From assembly GCA_958510875.1 (NCBI GenBank), contig OY294068.1:31352297-31416296 (forward strand): DNA of 64,000 nucleotides. The letters run 5' to 3'. Position 1 is the first letter of the stretch, and each line of letters starts with the position of its first letter. Position numbers and translations under genes: made by a program. Source of the stretch: Endomychus coccineus (lineage: Eukaryota; Arthropoda; Insecta; Coleoptera; Endomychidae). Below, in pieces: positions 1-14,400 of this stretch. The notes under the pieces are model-generated. The model was not told the origin of the DNA, ran no database searches, and saw nothing but the letters and a program-made list of their open reading frames with translations.

Positions 1-139
1 ATGTAATAATCCTGAGCTATTTGAAGAATTGTAATAATCCGACGGATTATTACTTTTCGTTTTTGCGGCCTTTGAATAATTTTGATTTAATTCGAATTGA
101 AAGTTTTATAAATTATTATATCTTGAACACGATATACCA

Positions 140-1860
140 GACAGACCTAGCGACGGTAATCTGAGCGCTCTTTCCTGTATCATTGACCAGCCAGCCATGC
201 TTTACAAACGTAAGCACGGCACGAGGTCAATGGTACTTTTTTTTCCCTGAGTCAGGAAAAGTCCACGTGGAGTTGAACAGAGCGATTCTTTCGCCTAGTT
301 AGATTCCTATTGGCTGTTGTTATAACTCATGGGCGTGTTTTGATCCCGGGATTCTAAATTGCACATGTTTTCTACGCTTTGCGCGTGGGGTGGCCCCCGC
401 TTCAATGATTTCATAAAAAATAATTACTTTAAGGGAAAAAGCCAGTTCTCAACCACCTACTCAGTTAGTTATTCACCATCTACTTCTTCGATATGTCCAG
501 CTAGCTTTATGTCCACAGGGATGCTCCATTGTTGCATTAAGTCAAGTCATGTATCAATCAAATCAATTAATATCATGTTGTCAAGATTTAAACAAACTAA
601 ATTCCAGAAATATATAGAGATTAAGTTAATTCATCAATTTGTGTTCACTGCAACCAGGGTTATGCATCCCTGGGGCTAAAGCAGCGCTGGACTTGTTCGC
701 GTCTTCCGTGTCACGCGTAAAGTGTTTGTTCCCTTATTTAAAAATCATTTCGTGACAATTTCCTATCATACCAAATTTAATCCGATGTAGAAATCGTGCG
801 TTTAAATCCTCTGTGCGTTACGCGTCACGCGTAGTGTTTGTTCCCTTATTTAAAAATCATTTCGTGACAATTTCCTATCATACCAAATTTAATCCGATGT
901 AGAAATCGTGCGTTTAAATCCTCTGTGCGTTATTTCTTCAAGGGGTTCGAGAGGAAATTGTGTTATAAGACCAACAGGGTAAGTGCATTTTGATTGCCAA
1001 AGAACAACTGTTATATTGACTTCAACCTCGGAATCGACGATATAATATAATGTGGTTATTGAACTTTCAGACCATGCTCCGCCCGCCAATGTTTATTTTG
1101 TTAATTTATGTTTTTTTTCAGCAGGCTATTTTGAATGTTCTATACAAATTCCGCTTATCGGAGATCACTTAGGTGATATGATCGAGTATCAGGTCGCTAG
1201 GCTTACCCCAGGTTACCAGAAAGAAAGGAATCCTTTAATTTCAGATATTAGCTATCAATCGCGAAATCGATCACTGTTCCGTGGGTGCCAATTAGTCTTT
1301 CATTCGATTCAAACTCTCCAGAGATCCTGGGCAGGAACTCGCTCGCTGGCGAAATGGGTAGAACTAGCGACATTGATAACGGTTTCACAGGTTCCCATTT
1401 TGGGGTGAACCTGAAGTTGACGTCTATAAATTTATGTATCATTCCCATAACTAAATTTTGGATTAATTTTATAATCGTTTGTCGTTTGTTGTAATGCACC
1501 AAGTTTTGTTAACTTTTATTCAATATATATTTATTATTTAATTTGAATAACGAGTAACTGGTAATTCCTAATCACCTCTCAGCGAATACGACCTTCAGAA
1601 TCTACGCTTGAATAGATATAAAGATATGAGTATAAGTAATTGTACGAGACGGTCCTACCTAGTGGTGGCAGCTTTAAGGAACCTCAAGGGTACACGGATC
1701 AACTAAGATTTCTGATACCCGAACAGGTTCCAACAAATTATTTTCAAATTCATATAACACGTCGATGAGGTATTAACGCTACCTGAAATAATACCCAGCC
1801 GACTGTTACTAGCAGTGAGATAGACTTTCAAGCCTATTCACTTATTTGGAAGTATTAAAT
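140..1860 (+). repeat. Long dispersed repeat, copy 1 (unclassified)
   Basis: About 1.7 kb related throughout, in opposite orientation, to 11645-13395. Landmarks shared in the same order include GTCCACGTGGAGTTGAA (near 261), CTTTGCGCGTGGGGTG (near 377), AGCGCTGGACTTG (near 682), the CGATCACTGTTC box (near 1268) and CGCTCGCTGGCGAAA (near 1340). No long ORF or reverse-transcriptase motif is seen. It looks like a nonautonomous element or the noncoding part of a retroelement. It occupies the downstream side of the kinesin gene; the missing kinesin 3' exons should lie beyond it. Confidence 0.7.
721..932 (+). repeat. 100-bp perfect tandem duplication inside the dispersed repeat
   Basis: Bases 721-820 recur without change at 833-932, separated by CGCGTCACGCGT. 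This duplication is absent from the sister copy at 11645-13395, so it arose after the two copies separated. Confidence 0.9.
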
Positions 1861-2489
1861 CTGGAGTAAGTTCAGATTTATTATTATAAAATACAACGCT
1901 CGGCTCACCGTTACAGAACGTAATATTTTGATTATTTCATCATATACAATTCTACTTCTTATATTCTCTATATTGAATATTTGGATTACATTTTACAAAT
2001 TATAGAGCTAACTTGGAATATGCAACAAGAAATTGCATATGGGTTTCAAACTAACTCCTGTTGAACTGTCTTAAGCTATAAAGCTGGCAATTGCGCAAAT
2101 TACGTTTGTAAATTCTATGATTCATACACATTATTCATCTATGCACATGAAAGAGCGGGGGCATATTCACCGAACGAATGGTCTTGTTGCAATTGTTCAG
2201 CTTCAGTATTCAATGGCGTGGCAGTGTTAGTAAACCTGATTGATAATGAAATAAGGTTAGTAAAAAGTATACCTAACAATTAGTATTTATAAGTAATGAA
2301 AAAGTTTTGAGCTAGCATCTGAATTACTCGATGTTTCCAAAACAAAAAAAATTATTAAATATTATTAATGTAATATATTAAAAAGTTACCTGTTCAATCT
2401 GGAATATATACTTATAAATAGAATAAATAAAACAACTAGAGTCTTTCAATCATTTAAAAGGTGATAAATGAAGTAATGACTAAACTTAC

Positions 2490-5400
2490 CGCGATATTAG
2501 TATCCAAGTGAGCTTTGTCACAACACGAATCCAAACTCCTCAAAATAAATTGCTTTTGCTGAGCTATTCTGTATGCCAGTTTCCTCAATACCTCAGTTTC
2601 CCTTTTCTTCTTTCTTTGGATTGGTGAATGATTTTCAATAGAACTGGTAGACTGTGAATCACTCACAACCTTGAAATATAGATAGAAAGATATCATACAA
2701 TTGATGACTCTTTCCATTGTTAAAATTCGAATGATAAATAAATAATAGAATAAATAGAAATAACTGTTGGGATATACAGGATGTTTAAAAAAAATATTTG
2801 AATGATTCCCTGTCTGATTTCAAGTTCCTATATATATGTGTACTAAATTGAATATTCAACCAATATTATTGCAACTCAGTAGTTCCCTTATTAGACTAAG
2901 AGACACCTTTTAGTCTAAAGATTGAGTTAGTTTTCATCAGTGGCGTCTGTGGAAATAAATAATAATAAAATCTGTGGAAAATGGTTAATAATGTAAAATA
3001 AATTGTATTCGATGAAATTATTAGAAAATTGGTGTGGTTTTGTGAAGTGAATGATGTTTTGAATCCCGTAATTCAAACTATAAAATACTCTTGTAGTTTT
3101 TCGCTATGAAGTGTAATTTCCAAGAAAAAAATAAATATGAAACCGATTTATTGCAGTCCCTGAATTAGCTTGATCTTAATGAACTAAGAACGCTCTAAAC
3201 ATTTTATAAATTTATTTTTCATCTCAAAACATTCGATTCTTCCAAAGTCCTAATGTTTTGTAATTAAAACAAAACAGATCTAAATATTGAATCAAAATTC
3301 AGCAATTTGGTAACAACAATTAATAACACATTAAAATAATTAGAAATGTGAAAATTTACTTATGTGGAAAACTATTCAAAATTGTTAACATAACATATCT
3401 GCTTATTTACATAGAAATTTTCATTACATTACCATTTATTCTGTAATTTATTCTTCTCTAGGAAGATTATGTTTTACTATGAATAATTTTGTACTTTTGT
3501 AATAATTTTTTCTTTCCATGGTTTTGTAGTATTTAAAAGGAGTTATTCGAGAAAATTTTTAAGACCTGGTACTTTGGGCTCATATATATTTTTTGAAAAT
3601 ATGTTCTTTGTTCCTTGAAATTAAACTTGTGTTATTTTATTTTGATTCGTCTTTCACCGTAACCTCATTTAGAACCTACCTAACCCATTTATATGTAGGG
3701 TGCATAACCAGGTAAGCCACAGATTGAGTTTGTTAAGTCTATAGATATTTAAAAATAATTACATAAATACTAAAAAAAAATTATATTTCAAGCATGCATA
3801 ACACTAATCTAATAAAATGAAAATATATTGTAAAAAAAGTATAAAATGATGGGCTATTGGAAATAGCATTAAATACAAAAACTGCCCTTCTGAAGTTTTG
3901 AAAGAAATTCATTTCGCATATCCTTATAAATTAAGTTGACCACTCTTTATTTTTTTAATTAATTGTAAGAAGAGCGATATAAAATTGTGTAATGGATGAC
4001 AATTCACTAGAACAATGTTTGAATATGGGGAAAACGTAATATTATTCAAGATCATGTATTTTTTTGTCATATACCGGGATATCAAAAATTATCTTGGTCA
4101 AGGGTGGTTGTGGAATCTAAAACGTGTGTCTTACTTTACGTTTGAAATAATTATGTCACTGTCAAACTGACATCATCAATAACCTACAAATTTCATACCT
4201 ATTTATTTCAGTTGTAAAACAATAATGAACTACAAATTATGAAATAACGGTTTTAGAAACAAGAAAAACTAAATTACAGTAATTGTTGGAAATGTCCCCC
4301 GTTTTGTTCGATGCACAAGTTGACGCGCATCCTCATGCTGTGAAAACCGTTTTGCAGCATTTCTGGCGTTATGGTTGCACATTGCAGGCTCCTCTTCCAT
4401 ACGTTGACGAACGTCATTGACTACTTCTTCTGTACGAACTCTTGGTCTACCAGCACCTTGTTTATGAGTCGCACAACCAGTTTCGCGAAACACTTCAACA
4501 CAATTTGTAAGGCACGCATAAAAATTGTCCGGTAATATTGCCACGTTTGGGAAGTGCTCTCGAAAATTGTCCAAACACAAACGTTGACTGTATTGCCAAT
4601 TTCCATTAACTAGCGCACCCGTTCGAAAATAGGCTTCAATCATGAACATTTTGTGCTGTGTGTAAGAGGCATGATTCAAAAACTGGATTAGAAAATTTCA
4701 GCACAATGACTTAACAGATTCTGACACAACAAAACATATTCAAAAATTTAAAGTAAGACACACGTTTTACATTCTACAACCACCCTTGACCAAGATAATT
4801 TTTGATATCCCGGTATTTTAACAACAGGGTATTTATTGTATTCAAAACTGATTATTACTTGAAATCAACATATGAATGACAAAGTCCTACCTTATATTCG
4901 TCATTACTGGACATGTCACTATCATCATGTGGCCTCGAAGATGGACGTAGTTCCACCCCACTATCGCTCATAAGTCCAGTTTCACCGTTTGGTATTGGTG
5001 AGCAATCACTAGCAGCTGTGTGGTAAGTTTCGCTGCTTAATGTTTCTTTTTCTCCGCTATGAGGATAGTTGTCTTCAGAAGAATCGATATTTTCCGTTGC
5101 AATTATGGGTTTCAAATTCAAAGTAAGGCTGGAATTCAAATCAATATGTTTAAGTTTCATAAATTTTCTATTTGAAGAAAGAAATATGATCACTGAGAAA
5201 ACACTGTAGAACATTGTGAGTGTCATAATCGTGATCGGCGACTTTGAAAACCCCCGAGAGCCAGAATTTGTTACATATTATGAAGAAAAATTAATAAATT
5301 CCTAGAAAATGAGGTAGATAAGCTGGGCTCCAGAGACCCGGAAACACCCCCATGTAATTTGCAGAACATTTGTGAGTGTCATAGTCGTGATCGGCGACTT

Positions 5401-8400
5401 TGGAAACCCCCGAGAGCCAGAATTTGTTACATATTATGAAGAAAAATTAACAAATTCCAAGAAGACGATGTAGATATCTGGTCTCTGGGTACCACCAGGT
5501 ATTGCAGGATAGTTTTTGCATGTCGTTATCATTAGCGACCTCGAACAGTAAACAAGCATTAAAAAATAATTTTTAATGAAATTCATCGATATCCAGGGCG
5601 TCAGGACCCCCTGATACCCGGATCTAAAACGTGTGTCTTACTTTACTTTTGAAATAATTATGTCACTGTCACAGTGACATCTTCAATAACAATAACCTAC
5701 AAGTTTCATACCTATTTATTTCAGTTGTAAAACAATAATGAACTACAAATTAAAAATTATCTTGGTCAAGGGTGGTTGTGGAATGTAAAACGTGTCTTAC
5801 TTTAAATTTTTGAATATGTTTTGTTGTGTCAGAATCTGTTAAGTCATTGTACTGAAATTTCCTAATCCAGTTTTTGAATCAGGCCTCTTACCACACAGCA
5901 CAAAATTTTCATGATTGAAGCCTATTTTCGAACGGGTGCGCTAGTTAATGGAAATTGGCAATACAGTCAACGTTTGTGTTTGGACAATTTTCGAGAGCAC
6001 TTCCCAAACGTGGCAATATTACCGGTCAATTTTTATGCGTGCCTTACAAATTGTGTTGAAGTGTTTCGCGAAACTGTGTTTGGATGGCAGTTTCTCGCAG
6101 AAGAATAATTGGGCCAATTTTTTTCGATTTCAGCGTCAACGCAGAAAGGTACAGACACAACTTTTTGGCTGAATTTGTGCAACAGTTAAACGATGATGAA
6201 CTTCGGTACGGTTATTTCCAGTATGACGGTGCAACAGCACATACTACACGAGAAAATATTGCTTTTCTCCGCGAGTTTTTTGATGACCGGCTGATAAGTT
6301 TGCATACAGAAGTTGAGTTTCCTCCGAGATCACCTTGTTTGTCAATTATGGACTATTTTATATTTCCTTACTTAAAAAACAAGATTTTCGCAACTCTAGT
6401 AAATAATTTGCAAGAACTTCAACAAAGAATAGTTCAGCAATGTGCAACCATAACGCCAGAAATGCTGCAAAACGGTTTTCACAGCATGAGGATGCGCGTA
6501 AACTTGTGCATCGAACAAAACGGGGGACATTTCCAACAATTACTGTAATTTAGTTTTTCTTGTTACTAAAACCGTTATTTCATAATTTGTAGTTCATTAT
6601 TGTTTTACAACTGAAATAAATAGGTATGGAATTTGTAGGTTATTGATGATGTCAGTGTGACAGTGACATAATTATTTCAAACGTAAAGTAAGACACACGT
6701 TTTAGATTCCACAACCATCCTTGACCAAGATAATTTTTAATTTGTAGTTCATTATTGTTTTACAACTGAAATAAATAGGTATGAAATTTGTAGGTTATTG
6801 TTATTGATGATGTCAGTATGACTGACATAATTATTTCAAACGTAAAGTAAGACACACGTTTTAGATTCCACAACCACCCTTGACCAAGATAATTTTTGAT
6901 ATCCCGGTACTTTCTGAATCAAAAGCAGAAAACTGCATCTCAATTCATCCCACTGCGCCAGTTTTGGAAGGTGGAATGCTTTATTTCCTCGACTAACAAT
7001 GCCTCATCGAAAAACAATTTACGTTTGATTTCCAGACCATTCGCCAAACCCATGATGCAAACGATGGTCAGTCAACTTCAATTCTTGTAAGGTGTAAACC
7101 AAGATCTTTATGTCAAATTTACCATAAAGTGGACGCACACAGGTCCAATTGTCCGGTGTCCAATCAAAGTGTTTGGATCTTCTTCAATAATTTGCTTAAC
7201 AGCAAACTTAAATTCTTCAGTTTTAGTTTGATAATGATGTGATGAACACTCGCCATTATTCCAATAATGTTAGTAAAATGAAGAAAATTTTTTATCCCCA
7301 TTACGTTAATGAACTATCACAAAGTATCTAATGGCTTCATCCATAGAATATTTGTAATTTTGTGTTTATTTATTTACTTTTTATTCATCATTCCTTAGGA
7401 TGAGTGATTGTTTAAGAGAATTTTGACTTTTCAGGTTCAAAATAAGATATATAGTTACCCTTGTTTCTTTTGTTCAAGTTTCTCTAATTCTGTTTGGGTT
7501 CTAGATGCAAGAGACTGTTTTAAAGTGATTAATGCTTCGTCTTGTTTTTCACTTTTCAACTGAACCTGTTCATCAACTAACTCAATCAATTTCTTGTCTA
7601 ACTTTTCCACAGTTCTCTTTCGTTCAGAAAGGATCTCCACTCTCCGATTCAATTCGGCTTGCAACTCTGCCAACTCTTTCCTCTGAAATAAATTAATCAC
7701 AATTATCAAAAGGATATTCAATAAATAAAAGCGCCTCAGAGGAAATTTGACAAAACATTGTTGACACTCTAGACTTCATTAATTCCAAAACATACTTACA
7801 TGTTGCTTAACCAACTCTTGGATGATCGAATCTCCTTTCACCGAATTCAAAATGTCCACCAAAGAATTCGTTTCAATTTCTGACAAAGGGGTGCTTCCTA
7901 ATTTACAGATGAGATTCTACAATTAATTTCATATGGGATTAAAGCAAAAGGCAGATTATTGGATAAAAACAAAAATCATATAAATGTGCATCGAAAATAA
8001 ATAATACCTGAAGCATGTTTTTGCTCTGGGGAGTGGGAAAGGTACATTCATTTGCATGTGATGAAACAAATTGGCAAGCAGTTTTTAATTTAACCAAAAC
8101 ATCCTCCCTAATATCTTGTAGCAACTCACATTCATGATAAATCTAAAGAAATAAAATAAATAAATGAAAGAACATGAATCGATCCATGATGAGAATTAAT
8201 ACTCACTTCAGACATTAGTTGCTGTCTTTCTTTTTCTAGCTCCTCCCTTTTAACTATCAGTTCTTTCTCTTTTTCTTGCAAGATAATCTCTTGTTGCCTT
8301 TGGAAAGCAGTCAAATTTTGCCAATCTTGTTGCAGCTGGCGAGCCTGAATGAAAAATTGCATGTGCATCAAAATGTACATGAATGCTCGCATTCACCTGA

Positions 8401-11400
8401 AGGTGCAATAAAAGCACCTGGGTCCTCAATAATTAAAATAATTGATCTCCACTTTCTAATCAGAAATATTATTGGCTGGCCAATTAATGTAACCGATCAA
8501 AATCTATAATAATTGTTATATAAAACATACATTATCATTGTTTAAATTCTAGCCTACTATAATTGAAACTTATCCGGAGATAAGTAATAAGAAAAATGGA
8601 ACCGGAAACATTGACATTTTATTGACTACACTACAGTACAGCTCAGAATCGAATGTGAAGAATGGCACCTGCGTATCACCATAGCCATAGCTTATAAATA
8701 TTTTACTGGGATTTCATTTTTTTTCTCGCAAACTCGATACCACATAGGAGAGTAGATCAACGGGATTTTCACATTTACGACGCGACGTCATTACAATAAT
8801 TAATGCGCTGCACAACTACACTTATCGTCATCATGCGTACTAACTTAACTAAAGGCTGTTCGCTGAAAGAAAGAGATGACGTCATAGTTGATAAATTTTG
8901 TGCAACCAATTAATTTAGAATAATTTCCTCAAAGTACCTTGCTATCTTCGTCAAACCCGGAATATTTCATTTTAACAATTTACTACTCTTTCATTTGTGC
9001 CGGATAAATTGCACATTTAACCCTATTGAACACATCTGGGGTATTAGTCGAGGAAATAAAGCAGAAAAAAGACCAAAGTAAAAAAAAATCGGATGAACCG
9101 ATTTTGATAATTTTTTTAAAATCGATTCAGGAAGTCATTTGGAAAAATGACTAATGACTAATGTGCATTTTAGCATTTCTACAGAGGAAAATGCATCTTT
9201 TTCAATGCATTTTCAGGAGCTATAATAAAAAAATAATTAAAGTGAAAAAATGTCCAAATATACCCACTCGGGAGTTTCTGGGGAGGCTGAATCCAGATTT
9301 GAACTACTACGCACCTGGGACCCAGGACATCTATTTTGCAATGGAGTGAAAGTTAGTGGGGAGGTTCTTTTGTGGTTGCAGGTTGTGACCAAGACTTTCT
9401 ATAGTCACCTGGTGCTCAGGATACCCTGATTATCTAGCTCATCTCCATGGATTGATTTTTTAATATGCTCCGAAATGCAACTGGTGGTTTTTGGAGTTGC
9501 TGATCACGATTCCGGTGCCGGATTTGAACTACGGCGCACCTGGGTATCAGGATATCCATCAGGACATCAGGTACTATCGTCGTCTTCGGGGAATTCGTGA
9601 AAATATCTATTGCAATGGAGTGAAACTTATTGGGGAGGTTCTCTTGAGGTTGCCGGTCATGACCATGACCCTCAATTGTAACCGGGTGGTCAGGATACCC
9701 TGATGACCTAGGTCATCTCCATGGATTGTTTTTTAATATGCTCTGAAATGCAATCAAATTCGTATTTCGGGGATTTTTGGGGTCGCTAAACACGATTCCT
9801 ATGCCAAATTTGAACTACGACGCACCTGGGGCTCAGAACATCCTGGTACTATCATCGTCTCCAGGGAATTCGCAGAGATACCTTCTGCAAAGGAATGAAA
9901 CCTGTTAGGGATGTTCTCTTAAGCATACAGGTCATGACCATGACACTCATGTCACCTGGTGGTCAGGATATCCTGATTATCTAGGTCTTCTCCTGGTAGT
10001 CTTTTTAGTATGGTTTTTCGGATCGCTGATAACTTTTCTGGAATTCGGGCCAATGACCGAAGTATCTGGTGAACAGATCTGTGATATCGACAACAATGAA
10101 ATCCAAAAATACCGTTTGCACTACAATTTTCCTAACCCAAAAACAAATTATTGAAATATTTTCTATTGTAATGGCAAAAATGTTCGACATTTTTAATAAC
10201 AATGTTTTTTAATACTAGTTATGCAAAAAAAAAAATTTGAAGTTTCTGTTGCCGGCCCCCAAAACTAAGTATAATAGTGTTTGAAGCAGCGAAGTATTAT
10301 TTGTGGTTCTGCAGCTCCTGAGGATCTTAAGCTACTATACTATGGCCTTTTCCAGTCGATATTGTCTTACAGATTAATATTCTGTGACCAATATGAATAG
10401 ACTATTTTCCCTCCCACACTTTTGTCGTAGTTGGATTATTTGAACTTTAGTTGTGTAGTTGGCGACAGAACGGGGCTTGAGATTGGTTGCCAACAGTACA
10501 ATCTCAGTCAAACATTTCTGATAAAATAACTCGATTTTTACATTTGATGTCACATGCAACGACGAATATTTTCTAACACTACCTCGCCAGACACATCTTT
10601 AAAACAGTTTTGAAGCAGAACAAATTACCTGCTCAGAATGTTCTTTCTGCATCATCTTTTTCTCTTCTTCCAATTTCGCCTGTGCCTCTTCCAAAATTTT
10701 TCTCTTTCTCTCATACATCTCTTGTTCCTTCTCCAGATGTTCCTTATCTTTTTCTAAATTCATTCTTTGGTTTTCTAAGTCAGTTCTATCTTCATCTTGA
10801 TGTCTATGAATTGATATAACACTTTTGCAAAATTTCGGAACCAAAACAAGATAAAATACACTACTTACGGTTGCAAATTTTCCATAGAGATTGCTAAATC
10901 AGGAGTGGACCAGCTCAATAAGCTAAGACGTGATAAGCTGTGAGGTTTTTCGCCTTTCCTCAGTTCTGCTGCTTCAGCTGGATCATTGAATCTAGGATTT
11001 TGTATTGATTTGTAATTACCGAAATAGTGAAAACTTCACAAACTCTTACCTAAATACATGAGCTTTCCCAAGGAAGATGATACAGCCTTGAGATAATCTT
11101 GTGGGTGTTTCGATGAGAGCATTATTCAGCATAACATGAGCTCCAAGGTGTGGGTGTAACATTGCAACTCCACCTTCAAAAGTAATTGTACAATGTTGAG
11201 GTTCCATTCCAGCGCCTCTCAATTCTATGTCCTGCTTCTCATCAGCGTCTTCTGTTCCAATGGTGGTTTTACCCTCCTAGATTGGATCAAAATATAAATT
11301 ATCATTATAGATCCTAAAATAGGAACTGTATAATCCGTAGAAAACTATTTACTAACAATAGTAATATCACAACACCCTTCCCACTATAAATAAACCAAAT

Positions 11401-14400
11401 CTTATTCGCATTTTGCTAAGCTAGGAAGAGAATCAACTAAATTAAAACAACGAAAAAATAATTGTCAGCAAACTAAGGTTTGCAGTTTGAGTAAATTTAA
11501 ATTAAATTAAACTATTCTACATATTGTTGAAATATATTTACATCAAGCAAACACTGAAACCATGAACATAAATTAAAATAAATTGTTAGTTACCAGTATT
11601 TATGTTTACAGATGATAAAGAGAGAAAGGCCGATCTTTGCCCTTACTTCCAAACAAGTAACACGTCCCCCGCAAGTTATAACCCCACGTCCCAAACTTAA
11701 TATTTCAGGCACGTGAATAGGTCTGAAAAGCTATCTCACCGCTGATCAACCACTTGTAACATTCGGCTGGGTATTATTATTTTAGGTAACGTTAATAAAT
11801 CATCGACGTGTTTTATGAATGAGAATGAGAATTGTTTGCTAGGGTATCAAAGATCTTAGTTGATCTGCATACCCTTAAGGTTTTTTCAAGCTGTCACCAA
11901 TAAGTGTATAATTCAGCTCATATAGAAGCTGTTTCTGACTACTTTGCCTTGATCCCTTCCCAGGAATCACCTCGAATTACGTACAATCATATCTTTATAT
12001 CTATTCGAGCGTATATTCTGAAGATCGTATTAGCTGACAGGTGATTGAGAATTACCAGTTAAACTCGTTAATCAAATTAAATGATAAATATATATTGGAT
12101 AGTTAACAAGATTTAGTACATCACAACACAACAAACGATTATAAATTTAGGTCAACATCTGGTTATGGGAATGATAGCATATGAATTTGAATACTGGTCT
12201 AATTCAGATTCACCCCAAGTGGGGACCTGGGAGAAAGTTACCATGTCGCTAGTTTTAACCCTTTCGCCAGCGAGCGAGTACCTGCTCAGGTTCTCTTGAG
12301 CGAGTTGGAATCAGTGAGAGCACAGACCGAACAGTGATCGATTTCGTGCTCGACCACGGCGATGACTGATAGATATATTTAAAATTCAAGAAAGATCCCT
12401 CTCTCTCTCTCTCTCTCTCTCCCTCTCTCTATCCTGTCCCCTAAGTGATCATTCCGCGAAACGCGAAAGACGCGCACAAGTCCAGCGCTGTTTTACCCAT
12501 AGAAATAAATATCTCCTGTTGCAGAAGTACTACGTTTAATATTGCTTCACAACTGCATTATAACTATGAGCGAATTCAAGGCTCAAAACTACACCAACGA
12601 AAGCTACCTACAGCTCAAGGTTTCTTTTCAATTCTGCAAACAAAATTTAACGTAGGTTGCGCTCTTATGGAGTTCATTGAATTTAAAGAATTTCTTCGTT
12701 GACTGTACACTTACATGAACACAACTTGATAAATTCATTTAATCTCTATCTAATTCCTTGAATTTAATTTGTTACAATACTGACACACATGATATTAATT
12801 GATTTCAAAAAAATATTATAGTAGGAACATAAATTAACATGGGTTAAAATTGTACTTGCCTTAACTGGAAAATTACTGATAACTTTATAGAGATATCATC
12901 TCAAACAAAATTTAAAATATATTACTTACTTTGATTGTGGAATCTAGATAAAATAGATTTGACTAGAATTAATGCAAACAATGGATTATTCCTTATTAGA
13001 GAGTAAAAACAGGCTGGACAAGAAAATTAGCTTACCGAACGAGTAGGTGGTGAAGAACTCTCATTTTTTCTAAAGGTAATTAGTTTTCATGAAACCATTG
13101 AAGCGGGGTCACCCCACGCGCAAAGCTTAGAAAATATGTTCAATTTACAACACCGGGGGCAGACCCCGCCGATACGTTATTAAAGCTACCTATAGAAAAA
13201 TGACTAGGCCCAATAACAGTCCGTGAAGGCTCTTTTCAACTCCACGTGGATTTCCTCTGACTCGGGGAAAAAGTTCCACTGTCCTCGTGCTATGCTTACG
13301 TTGCAAAGCATACTTCCTTCCTGGCCCAGAAGTCGGTGCTACGGATAGGAGATATCGAGTTACGAGATAGATAGTCCTTAGGTCTGGCTGACATCTCTTA
13401 TGTTCAATCAGTTTTGCAAACAATTCTCAAATGCCTTGGTCTGTCTGTAGAAACACGACTGGGTACTGGCGATTTTGTGGGTCATTTTTTGATGATGCTG
13501 GCGCAGATTGCAAAATGCACATAATAGTTAAAAAAATGTATAGTGGAAAAGGATGTTGTGATTTTACAATTAAGGTATACAAACAAAATAATTGTTCTTT
13601 CATTTAATCGTAATTTAACTATTAGTGAGCTACTAGGTATATAGACTTCCTACTATTTCAACTCATGAGATGAAGTCCATAAATGTTACTTTTGATAAAC
13701 AAGAATGAATGAATATTTTAATGTTCTGTGTTTAAGAACCACATTTTTTATATCTTTTGGTGAAACAAAAAAATGTATTAGCCATGGCACATGAAATGTT
13801 GGAAGAGGAGGTAGACATTTAAATTCTTCTTAAAGTTTGAAATTGTACACAATTCAAAATTTTACCTTGAGGTGATATAGAGTAACTCCAGTAGTTAGAG
13901 GATCGTCATCTATAGCCACCAAATGAGGTCTATCAGAATCTAATACAACTCCGGGACCAGATTTGCGTAATCCCAAAGCTCTTTGCTCTCTCAGAATAGC
14001 CTGAGCTTCTCGCCATTTCCCCGCCCATTCTTCGGTTAATTCCTAAAAACAATTTCAATTACTCATTTCCCACGTAGGGTATATTCGATATTACCTTTTC
14101 CCTGGCTTCTTTCTCCTGCAATTGAGCCAACATATCAGATCTCTGTTCACTGAACATCAACGCCTTCAATTTACTGATTTCATCTCGTAATTCCCTTATT
14201 AGTTTTACATTTGGATCTTCATTAACTGTGGGTTTGTTGATGATATTTTTCGCCCTATTCGCATAACGAAGGGTACTCAATGTTTCCCCATAATTACAAT
14301 CTGAAATTTTCGTTTTGTAAATTGATATGAAATAGTTTTTGGGATGATATTTTGATAAGTTCATTAAATTGAAAAGGGGAATTGAACAATAATTTACATT

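Noticed and set aside
2135..2263. Minus-strand open segment (NTATPLNTEAEQLQQDHSF...) after an acceptor-like ATTATCAATCAG, as the next kinesin exon
   Set aside because: The preceding exon ends in phase 0, and in that phase the segment reads VY then stop. It shows no similarity to the expected kinesin C-terminus.
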